A DNA stretch of 64,000 bases from Peribacillus simplex (GCF_900156045.1 NZ_FTMX01000004.1:310001-374000), one strand, 5' to 3'. Shown: positions 43,955 through 53,367, counted from the stretch's first letter. The notes: a model not told the origin generated them from the sequence alone. Made by a program: numbers and translations.

Positions 43955-44431
43955 ATGATATATATATCAACAGGTATAGCGATTGTGATGGCTATAGGTG
44001 TTTTCATGTTACGGATGAAGGAAACGAAAAAACCAGTGAATGAAAAGAAAATCATTTTACCGCCGCTTTTTATGAGTACGGGTGCTTTGATGTTCATTTT
44101 CCCGATGTTCCGGGTGACTCGATACGAATTGATGGAGGCTCTTGTTGCAGGGATGTTATTTTCCATCTTATTGATTAAAACATCTAAATTTGAAGTTAGA
44201 GATGAAAAAATTTATATTTTGCGCTCTAAAGCGTTCATATTCATATTGATTGGTCTCATGGTGATTCGACTGGTGGCAAAACTGATGCTGGGAAGCACGA
44301 TTGAAATCGGTGTATTGAGCGGAATGTTTTTCTTACTTGCTTTTGCGATGATCGTTCCGTGGAGAATTGCCATGCTTTATCAATATAAAAAAGTTAAAGC
44401 AGCCAGTTTCGGCAGAAGTAGCATGGTGTAA
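43955..44431 (+). CDS. ccdC: CcdC family protein
   Basis: This 158-residue membrane protein has about four hydrophobic helices, starting with the helix TGIAIVMAIGVFMLRMK and ending with WRIAMLYQYKKVKAAS. It is the CcdC/YneJ family, which is linked to CcdA in cytochrome c maturation in Bacillus. It lies at the expected place in the ccd locus. A terminator follows within 45 bases. Confidence 0.85.
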   Translation: MIYISTGIAIVMAIGVFMLRMKETKKPVNEKKIILPPLFMSTGALMFIFPMFRVTRYELMEALVAGMLFSILLIKTSKFEVRDEKIYILRSKAFIFILIGLMVIRLVAKLMLGSTIEIGVLSGMFFLLAFAMIVPWRIAMLYQYKKVKAASFGRSSMV

Positions 44432-44470
44432 TACATGTACTGTAGGATGTAATCAAAGGAACATTCATTA

Positions 44471-44501
44471 AACCTGAGTCGATAAATGACTCAGGTTTTT
44501 C
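44471..44501 (+). terminator. Terminator after ccdC
   Basis: AACCTGAGTC pairs with GACTCAGGTT around GATAAAT and is followed by TTT. Confidence 0.8.
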
Positions 44502-44614
44502 ATTTGCCTGGAAACTTTTCATGAGGATAAAAAAATTCATCCAAAAACCTAGTAATTTTATCTGAATTATATTATATTAGTATTATAATATTTTACTTAA
44601 GGAGGAAACGGTTC

Positions 44615-45670
44615 ATGTTACAAATGATTCTGTTCGGTATTATTTGTGGTTTACTGCTGGGATTTGTGCTTCAAAGAGGCCGTTTCTGTGTTGTTGGTGC
44701 ATATCGTGATTTGATTTTAGCTAAAGATGGACGGATGTTCTTAGCTACATTTATTGTAATAGCAATACAAAGTATTGGTGTTTATGCATTGAATGATACA
44801 GGGGTCATTCAGTTTGGAAATGATGGTTTTCCATGGTTGGGAACAATCGTGGGTGGCTTTATTTTTGGTATTGGCATGGTTCTGGCAGGAGGTTGCGCCA
44901 CTGGAACATGGTATCGTGCCGGAGAGGGCATGATCGGAAGTTGGGTTGCTCTTTTTGGATATATGCTAGGGGCAGCTATGACGAAATATGGTGTATGGAA
45001 AGTGGCTGGAGATAATCTGTTATCTTATCGTACAAGTGATACGTATATTCATGAAACATTAAATGTTTCGCCATGGGTGCTTGTTATTATTGTGACTCTT
45101 TTGGTTGGCCTATTGGTGATTCGTGAATTGAAAAAACCGAAACTTCCAATCTTTAAAATGAAACCGAAAAAAACGGGATTGGCCCACATCTTATTCGAGA
45201 AAAGGTGGCATCCCTTTGTTACGGCATTATTGGTCGGCCTTATTGCGATCGTGGCATGGCCGCTAAGCGCTATGACAGGCAGGATGTTCGGACTGGGAAT
45301 TACAGCTCCTTCCGCGAACATTCTAACTTTCCTTATAACAGGAGATGATGCGTTAATCGATTGGGGTACGTTTTTAGTATTGGGTATTTTCCTCGGTGCT
45401 TTCATTGCTGCCAAAGGAAGCGGGGAATTCCGTTGGCGTTTGCCTGATATGAAAACGTTACGTAACAATGCAATGGGCGGTGTAATCATGGGGTTCGGTG
45501 CAAGTGTTGCCGGGGGATGCACAATCGGAAATGGTCTAGTGAACTCGGCGCTATTTGCTTGGCAGGGTTGGATCGCGATTGTCTTTTTCCTGCTGGGTAC
45601 ATGGGTAGCAACTTATTTCACGATTATCCGTAAGCAAAAGCAGACAGCTGCTGCATCCAAAGCGGCATAA
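44615..45670 (+). CDS. tsuA: YeeE/YedE family thiosulfate transporter, TsuA type
   Basis: This 351-residue protein has about nine hydrophobic helices and conserved cysteines: RGRFCVVGAYRD near residue 28, LAGGCATGTWYRAGEGM near 94 and VAGGCTIGNGLVNSALF near 299. The latter GGC motifs line the substrate path of TsuA, which brings thiosulfate into cells. AAGGAGGAAAC precedes the ATG. The next gene is a TusA-type protein, the usual TsuB partner. Uptake of thiosulfate for cysteine synthesis is the likely role. Confidence 0.86.
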   Translation: MLQMILFGIICGLLLGFVLQRGRFCVVGAYRDLILAKDGRMFLATFIVIAIQSIGVYALNDTGVIQFGNDGFPWLGTIVGGFIFGIGMVLAGGCATGTWYRAGEGMIGSWVALFGYMLGAAMTKYGVWKVAGDNLLSYRTSDTYIHETLNVSPWVLVIIVTLLVGLLVIRELKKPKLPIFKMKPKKTGLAHILFEKRWHPFVTALLVGLIAIVAWPLSAMTGRMFGLGITAPSANILTFLITGDDALIDWGTFLVLGIFLGAFIAAKGSGEFRWRLPDMKTLRNNAMGGVIMGFGASVAGGCTIGNGLVNSALFAWQGWIAIVFFLLGTWVATYFTIIRKQKQTAAASKAA

Positions 45671-45711
45671 GATACGAGTCGAAAATTTTTAAATCGAGGA
45701 GTGGAATATAA

Positions 45712-45939
45712 ATGGCAAAAGTATTGGAAACGACTGGAATGGTATGTCCATTCCCTTTAGTGGAAGCAAAAGAAGCGATAGTGGACATGGCAATAGGAGA
45801 GGAATTGATCATTAATTTCGATTGCACACAAGCAACCGAGAGCATACCGCGTTGGGCTGCTACCGAAGGTCATGGAATCACGGAGTTTGAGCAAATCGAT
45901 GACGCTAAATGGCGTATAATCGTGAAAAAGGGAAAGTAA
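45712..45939 (+). CDS. tsuB: TusA-type sulfurtransferase partner, TsuB
   Basis: This 75-residue protein has the TusA fold with the single active cysteine in GMVCPFPLVEAKEAI near residue 13. ELIINFDCTQATESIPRWA continues the beta-alpha core. The gene follows the YeeE/YedE gene by 41 bases, and fusions or pairs of these two are known (TsuAB). It would accept the sulfur delivered by the transporter in the cytoplasm. Confidence 0.86.
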   Translation: MAKVLETTGMVCPFPLVEAKEAIVDMAIGEELIINFDCTQATESIPRWAATEGHGITEFEQIDDAKWRIIVKKGK

Positions 45940-45952
45940 ACTGATTTGAAGA

Positions 45953-45984
45953 AAACGTGTTCGGGTTTCCTGTGCACGTTTTTT
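45953..45984 (+). terminator. Terminator after the TsuAB pair
   Basis: AACGTG pairs with CACGTT around a 15-base loop, followed by TTTTTG. Confidence 0.65.
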
Positions 45985-46067
45985 TGTTTTTTCGAGGTTA
46001 AATAATTGGAGCTGAAAGTTTCTAGTGATAACATGTCTTTAACCAATTTATTAAGGAGATGTTGATA

Positions 46068-46373
46068 ATGGTAGACAAGGTCATTTTAAACGATGTTCCA
46101 CTTCATGTCACTGACCTTCTTTCTGAAACTGTAAAGGATTCTGAAGGAAAGGAAATCAGAAAAGTCAGTTTCAATTTTGAGGTTACACATAGTGAATATC
46201 ATGATATTACAACACTGCTTTATCAAATGGTATTTGATTTAAAGATTCCACAGTCAAACGAGGAGTTTCGAGCAGAGATCTTTAACTACGCAACTTCGGT
46301 CACGAATCTATATGAAGAAAATGCCGTGGGGGAATTTTCGCTTGTCTTGCTGGAAGTGAACGGTCAGGAATGA
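46068..46373 (+). CDS. DUF3219 family protein
   Basis: The frame is open from 46059, but ATG at 46068 follows AAGGAGATG and gives 101 residues starting MVDKVILNDVPLHVTDLL. The text EVTHSEYHDITTLLYQMVFDL is typical of the DUF3219/YkvR family found in Bacillus. No domain of known function is seen, and it has no membrane segment. It has its own promoter region, so it is probably a single gene. Confidence 0.75.
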   Translation: MVDKVILNDVPLHVTDLLSETVKDSEGKEIRKVSFNFEVTHSEYHDITTLLYQMVFDLKIPQSNEEFRAEIFNYATSVTNLYEENAVGEFSLVLLEVNGQE

Positions 46374-46454
46374 TTGCATTGCCAGTCTTGTAAAGATATG
46401 GGTTACTGTCTATAATAATAGTGACGATCATTCTATACATATGAGGTGGTACTT

Positions 46455-46883
46455 TTGCTTAGTGGATGGTTTTTATGGTTTATTCTATTTTGGGTAGCCC
46501 TTTTAATTATATTGATGAGCATAGGTGGCTTTTTCATGTTTCGGAAGTTCCTGAAAAGATTTCCGAAAGAAGATGGGAAATCCGATATGGATTGGGAAGA
46601 ATACTATTTGGAACAAACAAGGCACTTATGGTCAAAGCAGCAAAAGGAATTACTGGAAGATTTAGTGAGCCCTGTGCCAGAACTTTTTCGTGATGTTGCA
46701 CGTCATAAAATCGCTGGGAAAATCGGAGAGTTGGCGTTAAAGGAAAAAGCGGGCGATATTACGGAAGATTTAGTGATACGCGGCTATATCATTGCCACAC
46801 CAAAACGTGACCATAAATTTTTACAAAAAAAATTGGCTGAAAGAAAGGTGAATATGGGTCCATATGAACATTTATTCAGCTAA
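46455..46883 (+). CDS. DUF2621 family protein (YneK-like)
   Basis: The frame is open from GTG 46446, but TTG at 46455 is better spaced from GAGGTGG. The product has one N-terminal transmembrane helix (WFLWFILFWVALLIILMSIGG) and a cytoplasmic domain with DMDWEEYYLEQTRHLWS and a late RKVNMGPYEHLF. In Bacillus a DUF2621 gene (yneK) follows the ccd genes, so the ancestral order is kept here around the inserted tsu genes. The function is unknown. Confidence 0.82.
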   Translation: MLSGWFLWFILFWVALLIILMSIGGFFMFRKFLKRFPKEDGKSDMDWEEYYLEQTRHLWSKQQKELLEDLVSPVPELFRDVARHKIAGKIGELALKEKAGDITEDLVIRGYIIATPKRDHKFLQKKLAERKVNMGPYEHLFS

Positions 46884-46887
46884 TGTT

Positions 46888-46926
46888 GAAAAAAGCAGAC
46901 TCTTTTGGAGTTTGCTTTTTTTATTC
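46888..46926 (+). terminator. Terminator after the DUF2621 gene
   Basis: AAAAAAGCAGACTC pairs with GGAGTTTGCTTTTTT (one G-T pair) around TTTT. Confidence 0.8.
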
Positions 46927-47045
46927 TGAATCTTTCAAAAGAATGTGGCAGTGTGGTAAAAATTAGAACGTTTGTACCCAAACCATGCTATTCGTTAAAT
47001 TTTTGATATAATAATAGTAAGTAAAAATTAGGACGGAGTGAAACT

Positions 47046-48191
47046 ATGAAATTTATCCATACGGCTGATTGGCATTTAGGGAAAATCGTTCACGGTGTAC
47101 ATATGACAGATGACCAAAGGCATGCACTCTTGCAATTCATAGAAATTGTCGAAGAGGAAAAACCGGATGCGGTCGTGATTGCCGGTGATCTATATGATCG
47201 CTCGGTTCCGCCGACTGAAGCGGTGGAGCTTCTTGATGAAATCCTCTATACGATAAATGTGAAAATGAATACTCCGATCGTTGCGATATCGGGAAACCAT
47301 GATTCTGCGGAAAGACTCGCATTCGGTTCATCATGGTATCGTCATAGTCAGTTATACATTCATGGGAAATTGACAAAATCATGTGAGCCGGTCCGTATCA
47401 AAGGCGTGAACTTTTATTGTGTTCCATATGCAGAACCTGGGACGGTCCGCCATCTTTTTGAAGATGATAGTATCCATTCCCATCAGGAAGCGATGAAGCG
47501 GATAACCGGAACGATTGCCGAGAATTTCAATAAGGATGAGCCGAATGTCTTCGTGGGACATGCTTTTGTATTAGGCGGAAAAACGAGCGATTCGGAAAGG
47601 GTCTTGTCTGTAGGTGGCTCCGGCTGTGTTTCAGCCGACTTATTCGATGCGTTCGATTATACGGCACTTGGGCATTTACATAGTCCAGACGCAATACGTC
47701 ATCCTAAGGTGTTTTACTCTGGATCACTATTAAAATATTCTTTTTCCGAGGCCAAGCAAAATAAATCGCTTTCCATCGTCGATATGCATGAAGGTGGGAG
47801 CTTTGATATACGCTATCGTTCTTTGGCACCCAAGTTCGATATGAGGGAAATATCCGGATCGATGGAAGAGTTGCTTGATTCCGCTTTTTATCAATCGCAA
47901 AAAAGGGATGACTATTTGAAAATAACATTAAATGATGAGGGGGCACTCATCGATCCTATTAACCGCTTGCGCCAGATTTATCCGAACGTACTACATCTGG
48001 AGCGTAAATGGGATTTGACCGACCTTAGAAGAAAAAAATCTTTTTCCTCTGTAAAAGATGAACGGAAATCAGAATTGGACCTGTTTGAAACGTTTTATCA
48101 AGAAATGACAGATCGGGACTTTGATTCTCAAAAGCAGGATTTGATGGTATCGGTAATTGAGGCTGTTAAGAAAGAGGAGGCTTTGAAATGA
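47046..48191 (+). CDS. sbcD: Exonuclease SbcCD subunit D
   Basis: This 381-residue nuclease has the metallophosphoesterase motifs: TADWHLGK, AGDLYDRSVPP, SGNHDSAERL, FVGHAF and ALGHLHSPD. With SbcC it opens and trims hairpins and protein-blocked DNA ends. The last codons overlap the SbcC start by 4 bases, so the two are translationally coupled. Length and layout are normal for Bacillus. Confidence 0.93.
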   Translation: MKFIHTADWHLGKIVHGVHMTDDQRHALLQFIEIVEEEKPDAVVIAGDLYDRSVPPTEAVELLDEILYTINVKMNTPIVAISGNHDSAERLAFGSSWYRHSQLYIHGKLTKSCEPVRIKGVNFYCVPYAEPGTVRHLFEDDSIHSHQEAMKRITGTIAENFNKDEPNVFVGHAFVLGGKTSDSERVLSVGGSGCVSADLFDAFDYTALGHLHSPDAIRHPKVFYSGSLLKYSFSEAKQNKSLSIVDMHEGGSFDIRYRSLAPKFDMREISGSMEELLDSAFYQSQKRDDYLKITLNDEGALIDPINRLRQIYPNVLHLERKWDLTDLRRKKSFSSVKDERKSELDLFETFYQEMTDRDFDSQKQDLMVSVIEAVKKEEALK

Positions 48192-51100
48192 GACCGGATA
48201 TATTAACGATGCAGGCATTCGGACCATATGCAGGAAGGGAAACCATTGACTTTAATTCCCTTGGAGAACGGACGATGTTTGTCATTTCTGGAAAGACAGG
48301 CGCAGGGAAAACAACGATATTTGATGGCATTAGTTTTGCAATATATGGAAAAGCCAGTGGTGAAGATCGAAGCGGGCAAGATTTACGAAGTCAGTTTGCC
48401 GAAGATGTTATTTTGACGGAAGTCTCGTTACAATTTACCTTGCGTGGAAAAACGTATTTGGTGACCCGGTCCCCGCAGCAGGAACGCAGGAAAAAATCAG
48501 GTGAAGGAACAACAACGGTTGGAGCAAAGGCTGAATTATATGAGATATTGGCCGAAGGAAAAAAATTGCTTGGAGCAAATGTACGGGAAGTTGAAGAAAA
48601 AATCAAAGTACTCATTGGACTTGACGCTAATCAATTCCGGCAAATCCTGATGATTCCTCAGAATGAATTTCGAAAACTGTTAACATCCGACAGCAAGGAT
48701 AAAGAACAGATTCTCCAGAAATTATTTCATACTGAACTTTATAAACGAATAGAAGAAAAATTAAAAGAAGAGGCTTCCATCCTAAAAAAGGAAAGTGAAA
48801 AAAGTGCTCAGCGGCGAATTGAATTAATGAAAGGCATCCAGCCTGGCAATAATGAAGAATTACAGGCACAAATACAAGGGGAAGAGCCTAATGAACAACA
48901 GGTTCTACCGCTGTTACAGGAAGTTCTTTTGAAAGCGGCAGAAAAAAATGAGTATATAAATAAACAAATACAGGAAAAGCAGAAAGCTCGTGACCAAGTA
49001 AATCAAGAACTTTCAAAAGCTGTCGATTTATTAAACCGATTTTCGGAAAAAGAAAAACTGCGAAATGAAAAGGAGGCCCTTGAAGCAAAGCTGCCAGAAA
49101 TGGAATTAGTGAAAGTCCAAATAAAAATGGCACACAAAGCGGCTTCGCTTGAAAAGCAGGAACAATACTATTTGCGAATAGGCAAACAAGTACAAGATGC
49201 GAATGCCGAACTTCAAAAGTTAAGTGAGCAGTCCGAGAAGTTACTGATTGAGCGCATCGAGAAGCAGGAGTCCTATGATAAGGAAAAGTTGAAGGATAAT
49301 CAAAGAGAGCAGGCAGTCCGAACTGTTCATCAGCTTGAGCAGGTAAAAGAGGCTGTCATGACTTTTGCAAGCTTAAAAGCACAGGTTACTTTAGATGAAA
49401 AAGAGTGGCAAACTAGTAAACGACTTCGTGAAAAAACTGTTTCGGAACAGCTGTCGATCGAGGCGGAAGCGGAGAAAGTCGCTCAAGAAAAAATAGAAGC
49501 GGAAAAAGCGGCTGTTCTTTATCGTGATCAGGAAATTGAAGCAGAAAGAAATAATCAATCGTTATCGAAGATAAAAAAGCTTCAAGAAGTTCTTTATGAA
49601 ATCCAGAATACGAAACGAGTTCTGGATGATAAGGATAATCGGTTCCAAGAGTTACAAAGAATACAAATTCAGGAGAAGGAAAGACTGGAAACCCTGAACC
49701 GAAACTGGAGATCTGGCCAAGCGGGTATGCTTGCTTCCATGCTGCACTCTGGGGAAAATTGTCCTGTGTGCGGTTCGCAAAGTCATCCAAAACCAGCGCA
49801 ATTGCATGAGCATATGCCGATGGATTTGGAACTGAAAGAGCAAGAAAACAAGCTGAAAACGGCAGAACAACAAAAAAGCCAAGCGGAAAGTGAATATTAT
49901 CAAGCGAAATCCAAATATGATGCACTGGTAGAGTCTTCACAAGAAAAGTTAAGTGACTTACAAAATGACATGCCGGAGTTTAGGTGTGAAAATATTGATG
50001 GGCATTTGCAACAGTTTGTACAAAAAGGAAAAATGCTGCAAGAGCAGCTAAAAGAATTGATGAGGAAAAAGTCTGTTTTAAATGATCTGGAAAAAAGGTT
50101 GCAGGATTTAAAAGAGAAAGCATCCCAGCTTAAGGATAATATGATCTCTTTAGAGAGAAAAGAGGACCAAGGGAAAACGAGGTATATTGAAAACTCTACA
50201 AAACTAACAGGGTTAACCGATTCCCTGCCAGACGGAATACGGACTGAAGAAGAATATAATGAAGCTTATCAAATGGCAGTAAATACACAGAAACGCTTAC
50301 AATCGGCCTTGGAAGATGCACAAAAAAACCTCCAACTTGTGAAGGAAAGAGAATCGGCCATCATTGCAAAAAAAGAATCCTTAAGTGGAAATATAGAGGC
50401 CTTGAATACAGAATTGAAAGAGGAGCGGGAAAAGTTAATTACGGATATGACCAATCAAGGCTTTTCCAATTATAAAGAATATACGGCAGCAAAAAAATCG
50501 GAAGCGGCTCTAGGAAATTTGGAGGACCAAGTACAACAATATAATCAAAATTGGCAAAGTGTTTTAAGTCTGTTTCATGATATGGAAATGAAATTAAAAG
50601 ATGTGACCAAACCAGATCTTGAAGGATTGAAAAAGACTTTCGATTTCATAGATGGAGAATTGGAGTCGTTACGCCAAAATCAGAATGAATTACAGGCTGA
50701 AATTCGGACTAACGAAGAAATCGAAAGGAAATTGGCGCAAATCAGGGAAGATCAGAAAAGTTTAGATGAAAGGTACAGTATCGTCGGTCATCTGTCTGAA
50801 ATCTCCAAAGGTCAAAACTCCTTCAAAATAACGTTTGAACGATATGTACTGGCAGCCTTTTTAGATGATATTTTAAAAGAAGCCAATTCAAGGCTGCTGA
50901 AAATGACAAGCGGCAGATATCAGCTGTTGCGAAAGCTTGATCCTACACGCAGGAATATCCAGAGCGGTCTGGAGCTATCTGTGTATGACCAATATACAGG
51001 ACATGAGAGGCATGTCAAAACCCTTTCGGGAGGTGAGAGTTTCAAGGCATCCCTTGCACTTGCTTTGGGTCTTGCGGATGTTGTCCAGCAGAACGCTGGC

Positions 51101-51319
51101 GGTATTTCACTCGAAACGATGTTCATCGATGAAGGTTTTGGTACGCTCGACCCTGAATCTCTTGATCATGCGATTGAAGCATTAATGGATATACAAAGTA
51201 CCGGGAGATTGGTCGGGATAATTTCCCATGTGCCGGAATTGAAAGAAAGAATCGATGCACAGTTACAAGTCATTTCGACACAAAATGGAAGTCGAACGTC
51301 CTTTTACTTTGCTGGATAA
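48188..51319 (+). CDS. sbcC: Exonuclease SbcCD subunit C (SMC-like ATPase)
   Basis: This 1043-residue ATPase has the Walker A motif SGKTGAGKTTIFDGI near residue 35, two long coiled coils (about 190-510 and 550-830), a zinc hook CPVCGS near 525, and the C-terminal signature LSGGESFKASLALALGL plus Walker B in MFIDEGFGTLDPESL. It forms a ring with SbcD and works in double-strand break processing. The start is an ATG 4 bases inside sbcD. Confidence 0.94.
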   Translation: MRPDILTMQAFGPYAGRETIDFNSLGERTMFVISGKTGAGKTTIFDGISFAIYGKASGEDRSGQDLRSQFAEDVILTEVSLQFTLRGKTYLVTRSPQQERRKKSGEGTTTVGAKAELYEILAEGKKLLGANVREVEEKIKVLIGLDANQFRQILMIPQNEFRKLLTSDSKDKEQILQKLFHTELYKRIEEKLKEEASILKKESEKSAQRRIELMKGIQPGNNEELQAQIQGEEPNEQQVLPLLQEVLLKAAEKNEYINKQIQEKQKARDQVNQELSKAVDLLNRFSEKEKLRNEKEALEAKLPEMELVKVQIKMAHKAASLEKQEQYYLRIGKQVQDANAELQKLSEQSEKLLIERIEKQESYDKEKLKDNQREQAVRTVHQLEQVKEAVMTFASLKAQVTLDEKEWQTSKRLREKTVSEQLSIEAEAEKVAQEKIEAEKAAVLYRDQEIEAERNNQSLSKIKKLQEVLYEIQNTKRVLDDKDNRFQELQRIQIQEKERLETLNRNWRSGQAGMLASMLHSGENCPVCGSQSHPKPAQLHEHMPMDLELKEQENKLKTAEQQKSQAESEYYQAKSKYDALVESSQEKLSDLQNDMPEFRCENIDGHLQQFVQKGKMLQEQLKELMRKKSVLNDLEKRLQDLKEKASQLKDNMISLERKEDQGKTRYIENSTKLTGLTDSLPDGIRTEEEYNEAYQMAVNTQKRLQSALEDAQKNLQLVKERESAIIAKKESLSGNIEALNTELKEEREKLITDMTNQGFSNYKEYTAAKKSEAALGNLEDQVQQYNQNWQSVLSLFHDMEMKLKDVTKPDLEGLKKTFDFIDGELESLRQNQNELQAEIRTNEEIERKLAQIREDQKSLDERYSIVGHLSEISKGQNSFKITFERYVLAAFLDDILKEANSRLLKMTSGRYQLLRKLDPTRRNIQSGLELSVYDQYTGHERHVKTLSGGESFKASLALALGLADVVQQNAGGISLETMFIDEGFGTLDPESLDHAIEALMDIQSTGRLVGIISHVPELKERIDAQLQVISTQNGSRTSFYFAG

Positions 51320-51323
51320 TCAA

Positions 51324-51377
51324 GAAAAAAGAATGGCTAAGGGAGATGTGGTTCCCTAGGCCATTCTTTTTATTTTT
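51324..51377. terminator. Bidirectional terminator between sbcC and the Hsp20-like gene
   Basis: AAAGAATGGCTAAGGGA pairs with TCCCTAGGCCATTCTTT with one mismatch around an 8-base loop, then T-rich DNA. It serves both convergent genes. Confidence 0.85.
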
Positions 51378-51386
51378 ATGAAAGAA

Positions 51387-51794
51387 CTATTCAATGTTAA
51401 TATCTTCAGCCGTTTTTCCGGGGGAAAACTTATGGATGCGAATCACCAATATCGGATTCGAGAATTCAGCGGTAATTCTTCGAGAGCAAATCGAAAAGGG
51501 GAAAGGGATCTTTCTCTGTGTTGGCAGTGTATCTTCTTTTTTTTCAAGAATTGGCTTATCAGTATCGTCAACGATGATCGATATCTCATTATCACATAGG
51601 CAAACTTTTATATCTTTCACATCATGATTTTCCAAAACCGCTTCCACCATATACTCATCGTCACTTTCGTATATATCAATTGAAAAAAGTTGATGATCCA
51701 ACGCACAAGTTTCCGGATCCAGAAAAAAACTTTTTACCCATTCATCAAACTTTTCAACCTCATTCATTTGCGATCCATGTTGATTGTCTTGCAT
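51387..51794 (-). CDS. Hsp20/alpha-crystallin-like protein, CotM/CotP type
   Basis: The frame extends up to 51917, but ATG at 51794 follows CGGGGGT and gives 135 residues. Alpha-crystallin text appears as FSIDIYESDDEYMVEAVLENHDVKDIKVCLCDNEISIIVDD, read in parts. The first 30 residues (EKFDEWVKSFFLDPETCALD) are more like the amphipathic ends of CotM- or CotP-type spore proteins than of heat-induced chaperones. The Bacillus locus around yneK carries cotM, and cotM often lies near sbcDC-type genes only by chance. A spore coat role is an inference. Confidence 0.68.
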   Translation of the reverse strand: MQDNQHGSQMNEVEKFDEWVKSFFLDPETCALDHQLFSIDIYESDDEYMVEAVLENHDVKDIKVCLCDNEISIIVDDTDKPILEKKEDTLPTQRKIPFPFSICSRRITAEFSNPILVIRIHKFSPGKTAEDINIE

Positions 51795-52029
51795 GTTGAT
51801 ACCCCCGGTTTTCCTTTGAGGTATTATATGTAGGACCATGAAGAATGGTGATTGAAAAAGTGAAATAGGTGCTGATAAAAAGATTCCAATAAAGTGGTTC
51901 AAAAAATGTAATGTCAACTAAGGACTTTAGAAAGGAATCAATGCAAAGAAACGATATGTGTGGGTATTAAAGGGAATTAATTTGCAGGAAATTAATGAAA
52001 GTGATGACCAATTCTATATGAGTTGGTCA

Positions 52030-52037
52030 TTTCTTTA
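52030..52037. repeat. Left target-site duplication TTTCTTTA
   Basis: TTTCTTTA at 52030-52037 is repeated exactly at 52219-52226 around MITE copy 3. Confidence 0.9.
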
Positions 52038-52218
52038 GGCTGTTTTCGCATACTTTGTTGCTATTTACCAAGTAATGCGGTGTGGTTGATTTCCCCTCCA
52101 GATGCTCGCTTTCCGCGGGTCTCACCTGTCCCGCTGCTCCCGCAGGAGTCTCGCACTTCCGCTCCAATCAATCTTAAATCGTTTCGTTTTAAAAACAACA
52201 ATCTTTACGAAGAAAGCC
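52038..52218 (-). mobile_element. MITE copy 3 (181 bp), inverted, with perfect 8-bp target duplication
   Basis: Read on the minus strand it matches copies 1 and 2, with ends GGCTTTCTTCGTAAAG and the complement of GGCTGTTTTCGCATAC. Compared with copy 1 it lacks 38 bases between GGTGAGAC and CCGCGGAAAG, which removes one arm of the central hairpin; the breakpoints lie in short CCC runs. TTTCTTTA flanks it perfectly on both sides. It codes for nothing. Confidence 0.92.
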
Positions 52219-52226
52219 TTTCTTTA
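52219..52226. repeat. Right target-site duplication TTTCTTTA
   Basis: Exact copy of 52030-52037. Confidence 0.9.
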
Positions 52227-52466
52227 TTATCGATCTTGTTTTCTATTAAGCTCGTACCTCTATATCTTAATATTTAAAGTTAGGTTTTTACTGCCGTCAA
52301 AATGAACAATCCATATCATTGTTAATACAGTCACAAATAACATATTAAATGTAAATTTTAAATAATTTACCAAAAATAATTGCAATTCTGAAAATTAAGT
52401 AGTATATTATGTAATATAAACGGAAGGAAATAAAACATAATACAAAATTCAGAGGAGTGTTGAAGA

Positions 52467-53270
52467 ATGAGTACAGCAGTCGAAGCAAAGCAAACGCTTA
52501 CAATCCAAAAAAACAAAGAAACTGGGGTAGCGGAGGTACATCTTCATATTAATAAGACTAATGCCTATACGCTTGATTTTTACAAAGAATTAAATGCAGC
52601 AATTGATGATATTCGTTTTGATCCAGATATGAAAGTAGCTGTATTAATGAGTGATATGCCTAAATTTTTCTCGGTCGGAGCGGATATTAACTTCCTTAAA
52701 GCTGCTGATCCGGTTTTTAAAACACAATTCTGCTTATTCTGTAATGAAACTCTTGATAAAATTGCCCGTTCACCGCAAATCTGGATTGCATGCCTCGAAG
52801 GTCACACAGTAGGTGGGGGACTGGAAATGGCGATGGGTTGTGATCTTCGTTTTATGGGTGATAAAGCAGGGAAAATCGGTTTACCGGAAGTTAACCTTGG
52901 GGTCCTTGCAGGTACTGGCGGGACACAACGTATGGCTAGATTAGTTGGTCACTCCAAGGCAATCGACCTGAATATCACAGGAGAGTCCATCTCACCTCAG
53001 GAAGCTAAGGAAATACGATTAGTAGATCGGGTTTTCCCACAAGATGAAATACGTGAAAAAACATTGGAATATGCCAAAAATGTCGCAAGTAAGGCTAGTT
53101 ACGCAGTAACTAATATAAAACTATCGATAATGAACGGCAAAGAAATGCCTTTAAACGCGGCGATTCGTTATGAAGGGGAAATACAGAATCTTTTATTTCG
53201 CTCTGAAGATGCTAAAGAAGGATTAGCTTCCTTCCTTGAAAAGCGTGAACCACAGTGGAAAGGTAAATGA
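52467..53270 (+). CDS. Enoyl-CoA hydratase/isomerase family protein
   Basis: This 267-residue crotonase-fold enzyme has the oxyanion-hole strand FSVGADINFLK, the second half EGHTVGGGLEMAMGCDLRFMG (in pieces: VGGGLEMAM) and the catalytic segment LPEVNLGVLAGTGGTQRMARLVG (read as PEVNLGVLAG and GGTQRM). Both catalytic glutamates are in place. It hydrates or isomerises CoA-bound acids in the cytoplasm. It lies ahead of the thioesterase, PaaX and paa genes, so it may act in phenylacetate-ring beta-oxidation, although a terminator separates it from the next gene. Confidence 0.86.
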   Translation: MSTAVEAKQTLTIQKNKETGVAEVHLHINKTNAYTLDFYKELNAAIDDIRFDPDMKVAVLMSDMPKFFSVGADINFLKAADPVFKTQFCLFCNETLDKIARSPQIWIACLEGHTVGGGLEMAMGCDLRFMGDKAGKIGLPEVNLGVLAGTGGTQRMARLVGHSKAIDLNITGESISPQEAKEIRLVDRVFPQDEIREKTLEYAKNVASKASYAVTNIKLSIMNGKEMPLNAAIRYEGEIQNLLFRSEDAKEGLASFLEKREPQWKGK

Positions 53271-53290
53271 TTGATTTGTCCTTTTAAAAG

Positions 53291-53331
53291 TAAAAAAAGC
53301 AATATCGGTTCCTGCCGATATTGCTTTTTTA
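53291..53331 (+). terminator. Terminator after the enoyl-CoA hydratase
   Basis: A 16-bp perfect stem (AAAAAGCAATATCGG with CCGATATTGCTTTTT) and a 6-base loop, T-rich both ways. Confidence 0.85.
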
Positions 53332-53367
53332 CTACGAATGTTATTGGGAGGATGGTGTGTATATATA

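Noticed and set aside
45049-45522. 157-codon minus-strand frame inside the TsuA-like gene
   Set aside because: Shadow of a clear membrane transporter frame, no start signals.
49413-49940. 175-codon open frame on the minus strand inside sbcC
   Set aside because: Antisense of the coiled-coil region of SbcC. Composition is that of a mirrored repeat of Glu/Lys codons.
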